DNA from: Verrucomicrobiales bacterium
GTDB lineage: Bacteria > Verrucomicrobiota > Verrucomicrobiia > Limisphaerales > JAQGOV01
DNA: 37,273 nucleotides
Reading direction: 5' to 3'
Assembly: GCA_028293425.1 (NCBI GenBank)
Contig: JAQGOV010000180.1
Coordinates: 1-37,273, forward strand
The notes below the pieces were generated by a model. The model was not told where the DNA came from and searched no databases. It saw only the letters and a program-made list of their open reading frames with translations. A program made the position numbers and the translations under genes. This document shows positions 7,105 to 15,554 of the stretch, in pieces (within the stretch, counting starts at the first letter, position 1; every line of letters begins with the position of its first letter).

Positions 7105-8793
7105 ATGAAACACGAAGCTCCAAAACGTCCTATCCGAGTCGGTCTTATCTCCCTGGGTTGCGCTAAAAACCTGGTGGATGCGGAGATCATGCTTGGCTCT
7201 TTGATGAAGGACGGCGTCGAGATCACAAATGACGCCACCCAGGCCGATGTGGTGATCGTAAACACCTGCTCTTTTATTGACTCCGCGCAGGAAGAAAGCG
7301 TGGACACCATCCTCGAATCCGCCCAGGTGCGCGAGGCGAACAACCGGGGCCAGGGCCTGATCGTTTCAGGTTGTTTGCCGCAGCGGTTCCGCGATGAACT
7401 GCCCAAGCTGCTCCCCGAAGTGGATGCCTTCATGGGCATCGACCAGGTTTCCCAAGTCACTGAGATCGTGCAGAAGGCCATGGCCCATCGCGCGGAGCGC
7501 CTGGCTTCCCAGCCCGCCAAAAAACCCGAGCGCGCCAAGAGCAAAGAGAAGATCGTGAACCGCTTCGCGGAGCTGGACAAGACCGGCGCCGAAAAGCACG
7601 ACCATGAGGAAGGTCTGCGCGGAACGGACAAGTTCGGCAAGACCAGGATGGTCATCGCCCCATCGCAACTCGCGCCTGCTGCTCCGCTGGTGGATGTGAA
7701 CGTCCGCCCGAATTACATCCAGGATTTCGGCACCCCACGGTTTCGCCTGACGCCCAAACATTTTGCCTACGTAAAGATCGCTGAAGGGTGTAATCATCCG
7801 TGCTCATTCTGCATTATTCCGCGCATGCGCGGCACGCATCGCAGCCGTGGCCAATCCGACATCGTGCAGGAGGTGCGACAACTCGTGGCGGACGGAGTCA
7901 AAGAGATAAACCTGATCTCGCAAGACACCACTTATTACGGTCTGGATTTGCGGCCTGAGCGAACCGGTTCCATCGCCTCCCCCGAGAAATTCAACGCCGC
8001 TGCCAAGGCGCTGCCAGTTAATGCCACAACCCTTTGCACGTTGATTCGGGAGTTGAATACCGTCCCTGGAGATTTTTGGATCCGCCTGCTCTATACGCAC
8101 CCGGCGCACTGGACTGATGAACTCATCCAAACCATTGCTCAATCGCCCAAGGTAGCGCGTTATATCGATATGCCCTTGCAGCACATCGACCACAACATGC
8201 TCGAAAGGATGCGGCGGGAAACGACTCAGCAATATATCGTGGACCTCGTGCGAAAGATTCGCGCGGGCATTCCCGGAATCGCGCTGCGCACGACTTTCAT
8301 CGTCGGTTTCCCTGGTGAGACCGAGGAATATTTTGAAACGTTGCTAAAGTTTATCCGCGAAACCAGGTTTGAACGGCTGGGAGTGTTTACCTATTCGCAG
8401 GAAGAAGGCACCCGCGCCGGCAAAATGGAAGGCCAGCTTCCCGATAAGCTCCGGAAGAAGCGCCGGGATTTGGCCATGGCCGAGCAGCACAAGGTGGCGG
8501 TGGCTGTTTCCGAATCGTTTGTCGGCCGCACGATGAAGGTACTGGTGGAGAGCGAGGCGAGCGCTAAGGACCTGAACAAAGCCAACGTCCAATCCTGGGA
8601 GCACGGTTTGATTCGGAACAACGCCAACGCTTCCCTGCCCGGCAATCGCAACTACCTGGTTGCCCGCGGCGAAGCGGACGCGCCGGACATCGATGGCCGA
8701 GTTTATATCCGGGGCAAGCTGCCGGTGAGCGAGTTCGCGCAGGTGAAGATTATCGGCCACACCGACTACGACCTCATTGCGGAACCCGCATAG
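7105..8793 (+). CDS. rimO: Ribosomal protein S12 methylthiotransferase RimO
   Basis: A radical SAM methylthiotransferase that modifies the conserved aspartate of ribosomal protein S12. The N-terminal UPF0004 domain has the second-cluster cysteines Cys19 (ISLGCAKN), Cys55 (NTCSF) and Cys90 (SGCLPQR). The radical SAM motif is CNHPCSFC at residues 229-236, and a TRAM domain closes the protein. RimO is usually about 440 residues; this one has 562. One extra stretch lies between the two cluster domains (about residues 128-205, charged, low complexity), another within the radical SAM domain (about residues 290-315). The ATG has AGGA directly adjacent, closer than ideal, but the first conserved residues follow within ten codons so no later start fits. 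Confidence 0.95.
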   Translation: MKHEAPKRPIRVGLISLGCAKNLVDAEIMLGSLMKDGVEITNDATQADVVIVNTCSFIDSAQEESVDTILESAQVREANNRGQGLIVSGCLPQRFRDELPKLLPEVDAFMGIDQVSQVTEIVQKAMAHRAERLASQPAKKPERAKSKEKIVNRFAELDKTGAEKHDHEEGLRGTDKFGKTRMVIAPSQLAPAAPLVDVNVRPNYIQDFGTPRFRLTPKHFAYVKIAEGCNHPCSFCIIPRMRGTHRSRGQSDIVQEVRQLVADGVKEINLISQDTTYYGLDLRPERTGSIASPEKFNAAAKALPVNATTLCTLIRELNTVPGDFWIRLLYTHPAHWTDELIQTIAQSPKVARYIDMPLQHIDHNMLERMRRETTQQYIVDLVRKIRAGIPGIALRTTFIVGFPGETEEYFETLLKFIRETRFERLGVFTYSQEEGTRAGKMEGQLPDKLRKKRRDLAMAEQHKVAVAVSESFVGRTMKVLVESEASAKDLNKANVQSWEHGLIRNNANASLPGNRNYLVARGEADAPDIDGRVYIRGKLPVSEFAQVKIIGHTDYDLIAEPA

Positions 8794-8873
8794 AACGCTC
8801 CTGGAAGCGTTGCTCCAACCAAGCCTATCCCGCCTTTACTGGTTAATTTTTTTGCCCCATGTTTCTGTCATGT

Positions 8874-8899
8874 GAACTCAGTGCCCCCGGCTTGAGTTC
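8874..8899. repeat. Inverted repeat downstream of rimO
   Basis: GAACTCA (8874-8880) and TGAGTTC (8893-8899) form a perfect 7-base inverted repeat around a 12-base C/G-rich loop. It lies in the 228-base gap between rimO and pgsA. No T-run follows, so it is a weak terminator at best; it could be an operator for the promoter-like sequence 33 bases further on. Confidence 0.4.
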
Positions 8900-8931
8900 G
8901 CGACACATCCGCTAAATCATCCGTTCGGGCT

Positions 8932-8959
8932 TTGACAGATTCAGCAAATAGACCAGAAT
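8932..8959 (+). promoter_or_regulatory. Possible sigma-70-type promoter for pgsA
   Basis: TTGACA at 8932-8937 matches the -35 consensus exactly. CAGAAT at 8954-8959, after a 16-base spacer, matches four of six -10 positions. It precedes the pgsA start by about 60 bases. Assigned by eye only. Confidence 0.4.
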
Positions 8960-9021
8960 ACGACTACGAATGAGCTGTCCTTATTGTTTGCACATAATTG
9001 GGTGGGGCGAGTATTGAGGCG

Positions 9022-9612
9022 ATGAACCTTCCGAACAAGCTGACGCTCTCGCGATTCGTTTTTACGATTGCGTTCCTCATTTTCATGTTCTCCGAGATGC
9101 CTTATCACGAGAGCCTGGGCCTGCTCTTTTTCTGCCTCGGAAGCATCACGGATTTTCTCGACGGTAAAATTGCAAGATCTCGCAACCTGATTACGAATTT
9201 TGGGATCCTGATGGATCCACTGGCGGACAAAATCCTGGTTTGCTCCGCGTTTATTGCCTTTGTGGAACGTTCCTGGATGCCGGCATGGATGGTAGTAATT
9301 GTCGTCGCTCGAGAACTGGCTATCACAGGCCTGCGCCTTCTCGCCGCATCAAAGAACGTGGTCCTTGCTGCCGAGGGCTACGGCAAGCACAAGACCATCT
9401 CGCAAATCACGGCCATTATCGCGATCCTGGTGCTGCATAGCTACAAGCAGATGGGGGTTGTCGGTGAAGGGGTGTTTGGCTTTTTCATCGCGGGCAAACC
9501 GTGGGTGGCATGGTTCACTCCCCTGGCAATTTGGCTTTCGGTGGTGCTGACGTTTGTTTCAGGGTGGCTTTATCTTTGGCGCAACCGCCAGCTCTATTTA
9601 CAGGACATGTGA
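9022..9612 (+). CDS. pgsA: CDP-diacylglycerol--glycerol-3-phosphate 3-phosphatidyltransferase
   Basis: A 196-residue inner-membrane enzyme that makes phosphatidylglycerol phosphate from CDP-diacylglycerol and glycerol 3-phosphate. The CDP-alcohol phosphotransferase motif DxxDGxxAR-x8-GxxxDxxxD is complete, running from Asp44 to Asp69 (DFLDGKIAR, then GILMDPLAD). The N-terminal NLPNKLTLSR is typical of PgsA. ATG 9022 is chosen with a nearby GAGG; a longer frame from TTG 8998 adds eight residues without family support. The stop overlaps the start of pgpA, the next enzyme of the same pathway. Confidence 0.95.
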   Translation: MNLPNKLTLSRFVFTIAFLIFMFSEMPYHESLGLLFFCLGSITDFLDGKIARSRNLITNFGILMDPLADKILVCSAFIAFVERSWMPAWMVVIVVARELAITGLRLLAASKNVVLAAEGYGKHKTISQITAIIAILVLHSYKQMGVVGEGVFGFFIAGKPWVAWFTPLAIWLSVVLTFVSGWLYLWRNRQLYLQDM

Positions 9613-10133
9613 TGCAAGGCTTCATTCTTTGGCTGGCACAAGGGTTCGGAATCGGGCGCATTCGCGTCATGCCGGGCACCTTCGGTTCATTGGTGGGAAT
9701 CCTCTGGGTGATGCTCCTGCTCGTGCCCCGAAATTTCTGGGTCTATGTGGCTGGAACCATTTTTGGCGTAGGCATCTCCATTTGGATTTGTGGCGCTGGC
9801 GAAAGGATTTTGAAGCAACGTGATCCCTCTTCAGTGGTGATGGACGAAATCACCGCGATGCCGATCTGCTTCATGGCTTTGTTCGCAAAGGATTGGTTCA
9901 AAAACGGCCACCTACCTGAACCACAAAGTCTGGTGCTGACCCCTTATTGGAAAATGGTTCTGGTGGTGTTTGTTTTGTTTCGCATTTTCGACATCGCCAA
10001 GCCCTGGCCCGTGCGCCAAAGCCAGGACCTGCATGGAGGCTGGGGAGTGACGGTAGATGATGTTTTAGCGGCATTTTATGTGGCGGCTCTTTCTCTGATT
10101 GCAGCCATGTGGCCTTTTTATAAGGCGGTTTGA
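9612..10133 (+). CDS. pgpA: Phosphatidylglycerophosphatase A
   Basis: A 173-residue membrane phosphatase that removes phosphate from phosphatidylglycerol phosphate, completing phosphatidylglycerol synthesis. Family hallmarks are RVMPGTFGSLVGI near residue 20, VMDEITAMP, FRIFDIAKPWPVRQ and GVTVDDVLAAFY, together with several hydrophobic segments. The ATG at 9612 overlaps the pgsA TGA as TGATG, so the two enzymes are translationally coupled. A longer open frame upstream lies within pgsA and is not used. Confidence 0.93.
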   Translation: MQGFILWLAQGFGIGRIRVMPGTFGSLVGILWVMLLLVPRNFWVYVAGTIFGVGISIWICGAGERILKQRDPSSVVMDEITAMPICFMALFAKDWFKNGHLPEPQSLVLTPYWKMVLVVFVLFRIFDIAKPWPVRQSQDLHGGWGVTVDDVLAAFYVAALSLIAAMWPFYKAV

Positions 10134-10191
10134 GTTTCGCCTCAGAAAAAGGTTTTCATCCCGATCCCAAAGTGCTATCGGTGAGACTATC

Positions 10192-11655
10192 ATGACCACG
10201 CGCCAGTATCAGAATTTCATCGGTGGGGAATGGGTGCCCGCCAAATCCGGAAAAACGTTCGAAAACGTGAATCCTGCGGACATCCGGGAAAAAGTCACTC
10301 AATACCCGCAGTCTGGAACAGAAGAAGCCCAGGCGGCCATTGAAGCGGCGAAACGGGCCTATGCAGGTTGGAGTGGGATGACCTCCGTTGCGCGCGGTCG
10401 CGTCCTCAGCAAAGCGTCACAAATCCTTGAGTCACGCAAAGCTGAGCTCTCGGAACTTTTGACCCGCGAAGAAGGCAAAACGCTGACGGAAAGCCAAGGC
10501 GAGGTGCAGCGAGCCATCGATATCTTCCGGTTCTTCGGCGGGCTAAGTTACACGCTCGGAGGCCAAACCATTCCCCACGATTTGCCGGGCAACCTGCTAT
10601 ACACCACTCGTCAGCCGCTGGGTGTTGTGGGACTCATTACACCATGGAACTTTCCGATTGCCATTCCAGCCTGGAAGTTGGCGCCAGCCCTGGTTTCTGG
10701 AAACACGGTGGTGATTAAGCCTGCTTCCCAAGCCCCAGCCATGACGCTGGAATTGGCCAAGGCCTTGGATGAAGCCGGTCTGCCAAAGGGCGCCCTCAAT
10801 GTGGTGGTCGGAGACGGACGCTCCGTCGGCGGTGAACTGGCCAAGAACCCGCAAGTCGTGGCGCTTTCTTTTACCGGCTCCTATTCGGTAGGCCACCAGA
10901 TTTACGGCCAACTCGCTGCGCGCATGGCGCGTTCACAAATGGAGATGGGCGGCAAGAACCCCACTATTGTGCTCGGGGACGCAGACCTCGACCTCGCTGC
11001 CACATTGGTCGCGAAGGCGGGGTTCGGCCTCACCGGCCAGGCCTGCACCGCGACCAGCCGAGCCATTGTGGAGCGAAGTGTTGTCGAAGCTTTCACGGAA
11101 AAGTTGGTGGCCAAAGCAAAAGCCCTGAAGGTCGGGAATGGCCTCACTCCCGGTATTGAGATGGGACCAGCCGTGAACCAACAGGAGTTCGAAGGGAACT
11201 TTCAATTTGTGGAAAAGGCGGTGAAGGACGGCGCCAAGCTGGCTTATGGCGGGCAGCGTATCTCGGATGGAGAGCTCCAGCACGGCTACTTCATGCAGCC
11301 AACCGTGTTGACGAACGTAAAACCAGAAATGCAAATTGCCCGCGAGGAAGTGTTTGGCCCGGTGGTCGCAGTCCTGGCGGTGGATAACTTCGACGAAGCT
11401 CTGCAGTTGGCGAACAGCCTTGATGTGGGCTTATCAGCTTCAATCGTCACAAGGGATTTCAAAAAGGCGATGCAGTATGCCGAAAAAATCGAAGCAGGCG
11501 TGGTGAAGGTAAACCAGATTTCCACCGGGCTGGCTTTGCAGGCTCCTTTCGGCGGGGTTAAGAAATCCAGCACCGATTCCTTCAGAGAGCAGGGAGCAGG
11601 CGCTGTCGATTTTTACACCAAGCTGAAAACGGTTTACCTGGACTACTCGGCTTAA
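10192..11655 (+). CDS. NAD(P)-dependent aldehyde dehydrogenase, probably 2-oxoglutarate semialdehyde dehydrogenase
   Basis: A 487-residue aldehyde dehydrogenase of full family length. ITPWNFPIAIP (residues 149-159) forms the cofactor and oxyanion region, Glu251 in EMGGKNP is the general base and Cys285 in GQACTATSR the nucleophile. The TGQ-C-TATSR context resembles 2-oxoglutarate (alpha-ketoglutaric) semialdehyde dehydrogenases of sugar-acid degradation more than betaine or succinate-semialdehyde enzymes. The next gene is a FAH-family protein resembling 2-keto-3-deoxy-pentonate dehydratase, which makes exactly that semialdehyde. GGTGAG lies 7 bases before ATG 10192. Substrate assignment is inference from motif and context. 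Confidence 0.9.
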   Translation: MTTRQYQNFIGGEWVPAKSGKTFENVNPADIREKVTQYPQSGTEEAQAAIEAAKRAYAGWSGMTSVARGRVLSKASQILESRKAELSELLTREEGKTLTESQGEVQRAIDIFRFFGGLSYTLGGQTIPHDLPGNLLYTTRQPLGVVGLITPWNFPIAIPAWKLAPALVSGNTVVIKPASQAPAMTLELAKALDEAGLPKGALNVVVGDGRSVGGELAKNPQVVALSFTGSYSVGHQIYGQLAARMARSQMEMGGKNPTIVLGDADLDLAATLVAKAGFGLTGQACTATSRAIVERSVVEAFTEKLVAKAKALKVGNGLTPGIEMGPAVNQQEFEGNFQFVEKAVKDGAKLAYGGQRISDGELQHGYFMQPTVLTNVKPEMQIAREEVFGPVVAVLAVDNFDEALQLANSLDVGLSASIVTRDFKKAMQYAEKIEAGVVKVNQISTGLALQAPFGGVKKSSTDSFREQGAGAVDFYTKLKTVYLDYSA

Positions 11656-11701
11656 CGGGCAACCATCCCGCATTGAACCTGAGACGTGGAGATAACTTCA
11701 T

Positions 11702-12553
11702 ATGAAATTATGTCGATTTGAGACCGGCGGAGAAGCTCGTGTCGGTTTAATGCTGGACGGCGACATTCTCGATCTATCCGCTGAGGGGATTGATCGACTG
11801 TCCTCGCTATTGGAGTTCGAAGGGCTCGTCGCGCAGCTCAACAACCTTGCGCAGCAGAATCTACCCAGGCACAAACTCGCCCAGGTAAAGCTCCTGTCGC
11901 CATTGGACAAGCAGGAAGTATGGGCTGCCGGGGTAACATATTTGCGCAGCAAAAAAGCGCGCATGGAGGAATCGGATTTCAGTGCGACTGCTTACGACCG
12001 CGTCTACGAAGCTCCTCGGCCGGAAATTTTCTTCAAGTCTGTTCCTGAAAAAGTCGTGCCGATGGGTGACGCTGTCGGCATCCGCAAAGATGCCAAATGG
12101 AACGTCCCAGAACCTGAGTTGGTGTTGATTCTGAATTCGCGTGGCCATCTTGTGGGCTACTCCATCGGCAACGACATGAGTTCCCGGGATATCGAGGGCG
12201 AAAATCTATTGTATTTGCCGCAGGCTAAAATCTACGACCGCTCCTGCGCCATGGGCCCTTTCATTCGGGTTGGAGCCTCGGAAGCGGAAGCTCGTACCTG
12301 GACCATTCAGGTGCAGATTCTCCGACAAGGAAATCTTGTATTCAGAGGCGACACCTCTGTGAGCCAGATCAAGAGAAGCTTTGATGAATTGGCCGGATAT
12401 TTATTGCGCTCTCAAACGTTTCCGCACGGCGTAGCCTTGTTAACAGGCACCGGTGTCGTTCCGCCGAATGACTTCACGCTCCAAGTGGGTGATCGCATTA
12501 CAATAGCGATTAGCGGAATCGGAGAACTGGAAAACGAAGTCCGGGAAGTTTGA
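11702..12553 (+). CDS. Fumarylacetoacetate hydrolase family protein, probable 2-keto-3-deoxy-pentonate dehydratase
   Basis: A 283-residue protein of the FAH superfamily. The metal site is visible as Glu137 and Glu139 in NVPEPELVLI and Asp158 in IGNDMSSRDIEGEN. The sequence VWAAGVTYLRSKKARMEES and the long loop ending in FFKSVPEKVV match the branch that contains 2-keto-3-deoxy-D-arabinonate dehydratase (KdaD), rather than true fumarylacetoacetase. That enzyme converts 2-keto-3-deoxy-pentonate to 2-oxoglutarate semialdehyde, the substrate proposed for the upstream aldehyde dehydrogenase. GGAG lies 10 bases before ATG 11702, and 46 bases separate the two genes. The earlier steps (dehydrogenase, lactonase, pentonate dehydratase) are not in the window. 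Confidence 0.85.
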   Translation: MKLCRFETGGEARVGLMLDGDILDLSAEGIDRLSSLLEFEGLVAQLNNLAQQNLPRHKLAQVKLLSPLDKQEVWAAGVTYLRSKKARMEESDFSATAYDRVYEAPRPEIFFKSVPEKVVPMGDAVGIRKDAKWNVPEPELVLILNSRGHLVGYSIGNDMSSRDIEGENLLYLPQAKIYDRSCAMGPFIRVGASEAEARTWTIQVQILRQGNLVFRGDTSVSQIKRSFDELAGYLLRSQTFPHGVALLTGTGVVPPNDFTLQVGDRITIAISGIGELENEVREV

Positions 12554-12566
12554 TCCGGAAAAGCAA

Positions 12567-12592
12567 AAGCTGGTGTAATGATCCACCAGCTT
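12567..12592 (-). terminator. Intrinsic terminator of the respiratory operon
   Basis: AAGCTGGTG (12567-12575) and CACCAGCTT (12584-12592) form a perfect 9-base stem with an 8-base loop. On the minus strand it is followed by TTGCTTTT, giving a T-rich tail, and it lies 23 bases after the stop of the last cytochrome gene. On the plus strand no T-run follows the stem, so it serves mainly the minus-strand operon while possibly insulating the convergent plus-strand gene. Confidence 0.75.
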
Positions 12593-12614
12593 CGCGAAAT
12601 CAGTTTCGGAGAAC

Positions 12615-13307
12615 TTAATCCTTCTCCGGAGTATTTTGAAGCTCACCGGCGTTCATGGGCTCTCCACGGGTGCCATCCTTATCACGCCATTTCTTCACTT
12701 GGTCCGGGGTCACAGGACCCGCTTTGTTACCCCATTCGCTACGAACATAGGTGATCACCGCGGCGATCTGCGCGTCGGTGAAACTTTCCTTCCAGGGGGG
12801 CATGGCGTTGTTGAAGTCTGCACCCTTTACATTCAAAGGCCCGGCAACACCATTTAAGACAATACGAATAATCCGGTTCGGGCCTTCCGCCAAAACCCAT
12901 TCCGATCCAGCAAGGGGTGGAAATTGGCCAGCCAAACCTTGGCCGTTCCCCTGATGACACGCCACGCAAGCAGTGTTGAAAACCTTTGCTCCTTCGTTTC
13001 GAACGGCTTGGATCGGATCAACCGGGTTCGCTCCCTGTACATCAGCAATTGTGTAATAAGGATCGTAAACTTCGGCGGGAAAAGCGCCTGCCTTGTTCAT
13101 GACGTCTCCGCCGCGATCAAGAATATACAAATCGGCAAAATACAGCAGAACCAACGTCAGGATAATAAAGACAATCGGGATGGGCCGGCTTTCTGCGGTT
13201 GGCTCCGCAGTGTCCGCGAAAACCGCAGCTCTGGATCCGCGAGATTCTCCACGAACCGGGGACGCTGCCGAAGAGTAAGGCTGATTCTTTTTGTTCTTCT
13301 TGCTCAT
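12615..13307 (-). CDS. Membrane-anchored monohaem cytochrome c (CcoP/c-type cytochrome-like)
   Basis: A 230-residue cytochrome c with a basic N-terminus, one membrane segment at about residues 44-63, and a periplasmic domain carrying a single haem site CVACH (residues 114-118). NAMPPWKESF probably supplies the axial methionine. The position, last of the operon after CcoN- and CcoO-like genes, is that of CcoP in cbb3 oxidases, but true CcoP has two haems and a different membrane topology, so this is at best an analogue. Its ATG overlaps the preceding stop as ATGA. It probably passes electrons between the ACIII module and a terminal oxidase. Confidence 0.85.
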   Translation of the reverse strand: MSKKNKKNQPYSSAASPVRGESRGSRAAVFADTAEPTAESRPIPIVFIILTLVLLYFADLYILDRGGDVMNKAGAFPAEVYDPYYTIADVQGANPVDPIQAVRNEGAKVFNTACVACHQGNGQGLAGQFPPLAGSEWVLAEGPNRIIRIVLNGVAGPLNVKGADFNNAMPPWKESFTDAQIAAVITYVRSEWGNKAGPVTPDQVKKWRDKDGTRGEPMNAGELQNTPEKD

Positions 13308-14035
13308 TTCGCAGGATTGGCTGAAGGGGCGGGAGCACTCGCGGCTGGGGCTCCACCCGCAGGCTGCGCGTTCGTGGCTGAAGCCGGGGCGGCATTAGTA
13401 TCCTGGCCAGCAGGCTTCGGCTTGGGAGGCAGGGGCGCTTCAAACAAACTGACGTCTGAACGCAGGCTCAGGATGTAGGCTGCCAGCGCCCGGGCATTTT
13501 CGCTCGGAATGATTTCCCAATCCGCAGGTTCTCCTTCAACTTTCAAGGCATCCGCCGAAGGCTGTTGACCTTGTGTCAGGTGATTGCGCTGAAATAGAAA
13601 AGGGTAACCAGGCATGCCGCCCATATTCACGGACTGCGGCTTGTAGAGGAGCTTCAGCAATTCAATTTCGTTCGTGTGGCGGACGCCAGCATTGGCCAAA
13701 TCGGGTCCCACCCGGAGATCACCCAGCAGCACTGGATAATCTTTAAGATAATCCTGCGCTACCGAACGGCGGTTGCCCCAGCCTCGCGCAATGTCGCCGC
13801 CGAGATTCCTCGGACGAACCTGGCGAGTATGGCATTCCACACAGCCGAGGGATCGATAAACCTCCGCACCCTGTCCGGCCATTCCAGAGTGGCCGATCGG
13901 ATAAAGTTGGCCTGTTTCGGCAATTTCTGTGACCTGCTGGTTGCCCATTTTCATTTGCGGCATCAACAGAAAGCCCCAAAAGGAACTCGCCAACGTCAGG
14001 AAAATGCCAAAGAAAATCAGGGGACCAGAGTTCAT
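13304..14035 (-). CDS. CcoO-like monohaem cytochrome c (cbb3 oxidase subunit II-like)
   Basis: A 243-residue protein with an N-terminal membrane anchor (residues 5-25) and a haem c motif CVECH at residues 65-69 in the context GAEVYRSLGCVECHTRQVRP. The following DLRVGPDLANAG and RGWGNRRSVAQDYL segments are characteristic of CcoO. In cbb3 oxidase this subunit passes electrons to subunit I. The last 40 residues are a low-complexity Ala/Pro tail absent from classical CcoO. It overlaps the CcoN-like gene by ATGA and the downstream cytochrome gene likewise, so the three should be made in fixed ratio. The partner subunit I lacks catalytic ligands, so the usual oxidase role is doubtful. Confidence 0.88.
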   Translation of the reverse strand: MNSGPLIFFGIFLTLASSFWGFLLMPQMKMGNQQVTEIAETGQLYPIGHSGMAGQGAEVYRSLGCVECHTRQVRPRNLGGDIARGWGNRRSVAQDYLKDYPVLLGDLRVGPDLANAGVRHTNEIELLKLLYKPQSVNMGGMPGYPFLFQRNHLTQGQQPSADALKVEGEPADWEIIPSENARALAAYILSLRSDVSLFEAPLPPKPKPAGQDTNAAPASATNAQPAGGAPAASAPAPSANPAK

Positions 14036-15519
14036 CGTTTCACCCCCGCAATCGGAGCATCATTACCCGTCACAAAAGCAATCGCAGAGCGCCTGAAAGG
14101 CTCGGAATGGGTGCGCGCCAGTTTGAGCAGATTCAAAAGGAAGGCGACTTGGCCAGCCGCTATCAACGCGCCACCCAGCGCAGCGAGAATTAACCAGATA
14201 TTTGTGGAGCGAAGGACATCATGAAAGGTCACGTTCGGATTATTGATTCCCTGCCCTTGGACAATGCCGGCGATGAGAAGACCAATTCCCGCTAAAAGCG
14301 TGCCGCCCGCTGTGGCCCCGAAATGTAGCTTGATCAGTTGTTCGGAAGGCCAAGCGATATTCGTCAAGCGCGGAACCGCATAATAAATTGCAGCGAACAC
14401 CGCCAGTGCGAAGAAACCGAAGATGAAAAAGGTATGATAAGCGCCCCAGGCATAAGTAAACGAGGTAACCATGCTCACGCTTCGGAAACTCAGGAGAATC
14501 TGCAGAACGTTGGCGAGCAAGAAGAAAGCGGCGCTTGCGACCGTAAAATTCAAGAGTGGCGTGCGCTTTATTGTATCCATGTCGCCATCGATTGTCTGAT
14601 ACCAGTTCAATGCCATCCCAACCAGCGGCAAGAGGAGCATCAGATTCGCCCCGATGCTCGTGCTAATCATCCAAGCTGGGAAAGGCCCCCCCACCAGCGC
14701 ACCAAAGCAAGTCCAGTTCGCGAAAAAGGCGTAAGCCCAGAAGCTGAACACAGCCAGGCCCCGGCTATAAAGCGGCCGACCCAGCAGCTTGGGCAGAAAG
14801 TAATAAATGCTCGCCAGGCCAATGGAGCCAAGCCACAGCATCAGGAAATTGTTCATGTACCAGGCATTCACCACCCCCTGCAGCACGCCACGGACCTGGA
14901 CCGAATTCAGCAGGAGATACGAGGCGGAATAGATCCATGCAAACCAAAACAAACCGCCTACCAGATACCATTGGGAAACGTAAACATTGCGTTCGCGGCG
15001 TGAATGAAAGCTCACCAACGCAGCCACCGCGATCACCATGTGCGCAATGAATAAGATCGGTCCGGCCAGCCTTGGGAATTCGAGCCATTTAAAGCTCGTC
15101 GACATCCCGGCAAAGATGCCAATCACACCGAGGGTGACTCCAATGTTCCAAAAGGCCCCAGCAACTAAATAGGGAAATTGGCAGCAAAGCGTCACCCGAC
15201 CCAGCCGGCAAAGCATCCAAATCAAAACGCCATACGCCGCCTGCGAAGCAAAACCATAAAGCAGCGCATTCTCAGCCACAGGTCGTAAACGGCCAAAAGT
15301 GAGGACTGGGCAACCTGACAAAAACTGCGGTGCGACGAGTTGTATCGAAGCCAACAACCCAAGCACGGTCGCGAGGACCAGCCAAACACCGGCACTGGTA
15401 AAGAAGAACAAAACCGGGGGACGACAAGAGGCATCGATCTCGGCGGCAGTCGCTCCCATTTCCACCGGCGTGACGGACGTCGCGGTTTCCACAGGGGTCG
15501 ATGTTGTTGTTACGCTCAT
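14032..15519 (-). CDS. CcoN-like haem-copper oxidase subunit I homologue lacking haem and copper ligands
   Basis: A 495-residue polytopic protein clearly homologous to cbb3 oxidase subunit I: FGRLRP (75-80), IYYFLPKLLGRPLYSRGLAV (238-257) and IYYAVPRL (378-385) line up with CcoN. The ligand positions do not. The low-spin haem histidine in CcoN's RLRPLHTN is Ala82 here; the first copper ligand in WWYGHN is Asn223; the HH pair and the cross-linked tyrosine fall in a segment (258-283) with no histidine; of the HVH pair at most His362 (AYHTFF) remains. Oxygen reduction therefore looks impossible, and a structural or electron-transfer role within an ACIII assembly is one explanation. Alignment was by eye from memory. 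The N-terminal 30 residues are Thr/Val-rich and extra. Confidence 0.85.
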   Translation of the reverse strand: MSVTTTSTPVETATSVTPVEMGATAAEIDASCRPPVLFFFTSAGVWLVLATVLGLLASIQLVAPQFLSGCPVLTFGRLRPVAENALLYGFASQAAYGVLIWMLCRLGRVTLCCQFPYLVAGAFWNIGVTLGVIGIFAGMSTSFKWLEFPRLAGPILFIAHMVIAVAALVSFHSRRERNVYVSQWYLVGGLFWFAWIYSASYLLLNSVQVRGVLQGVVNAWYMNNFLMLWLGSIGLASIYYFLPKLLGRPLYSRGLAVFSFWAYAFFANWTCFGALVGGPFPAWMISTSIGANLMLLLPLVGMALNWYQTIDGDMDTIKRTPLLNFTVASAAFFLLANVLQILLSFRSVSMVTSFTYAWGAYHTFFIFGFFALAVFAAIYYAVPRLTNIAWPSEQLIKLHFGATAGGTLLAGIGLLIAGIVQGQGINNPNVTFHDVLRSTNIWLILAALGGALIAAGQVAFLLNLLKLARTHSEPFRRSAIAFVTGNDAPIAGVKR

Positions 15520-15554
15520 TTAGCTGGATGCTGGCGGTAAATCTCTGCCGGGGG

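Noticed and set aside
6528-7655. 375-codon open frame on the minus strand over rodZ-like and rimO
   Set aside because: It runs antisense to two genes with clear conserved motifs and has Ser/Arg-rich, domain-less translation.
14338-15003. 221-codon plus-strand frame opposite the CcoN-like gene
   Set aside because: Antisense shadow; composition is typical of reverse-complemented membrane-protein codons.
12615-15519. A working cbb3 oxygen reductase
   Set aside because: The gene order invites this reading, but subunit I lacks the haem and copper ligands and the last cytochrome has one haem, not two.
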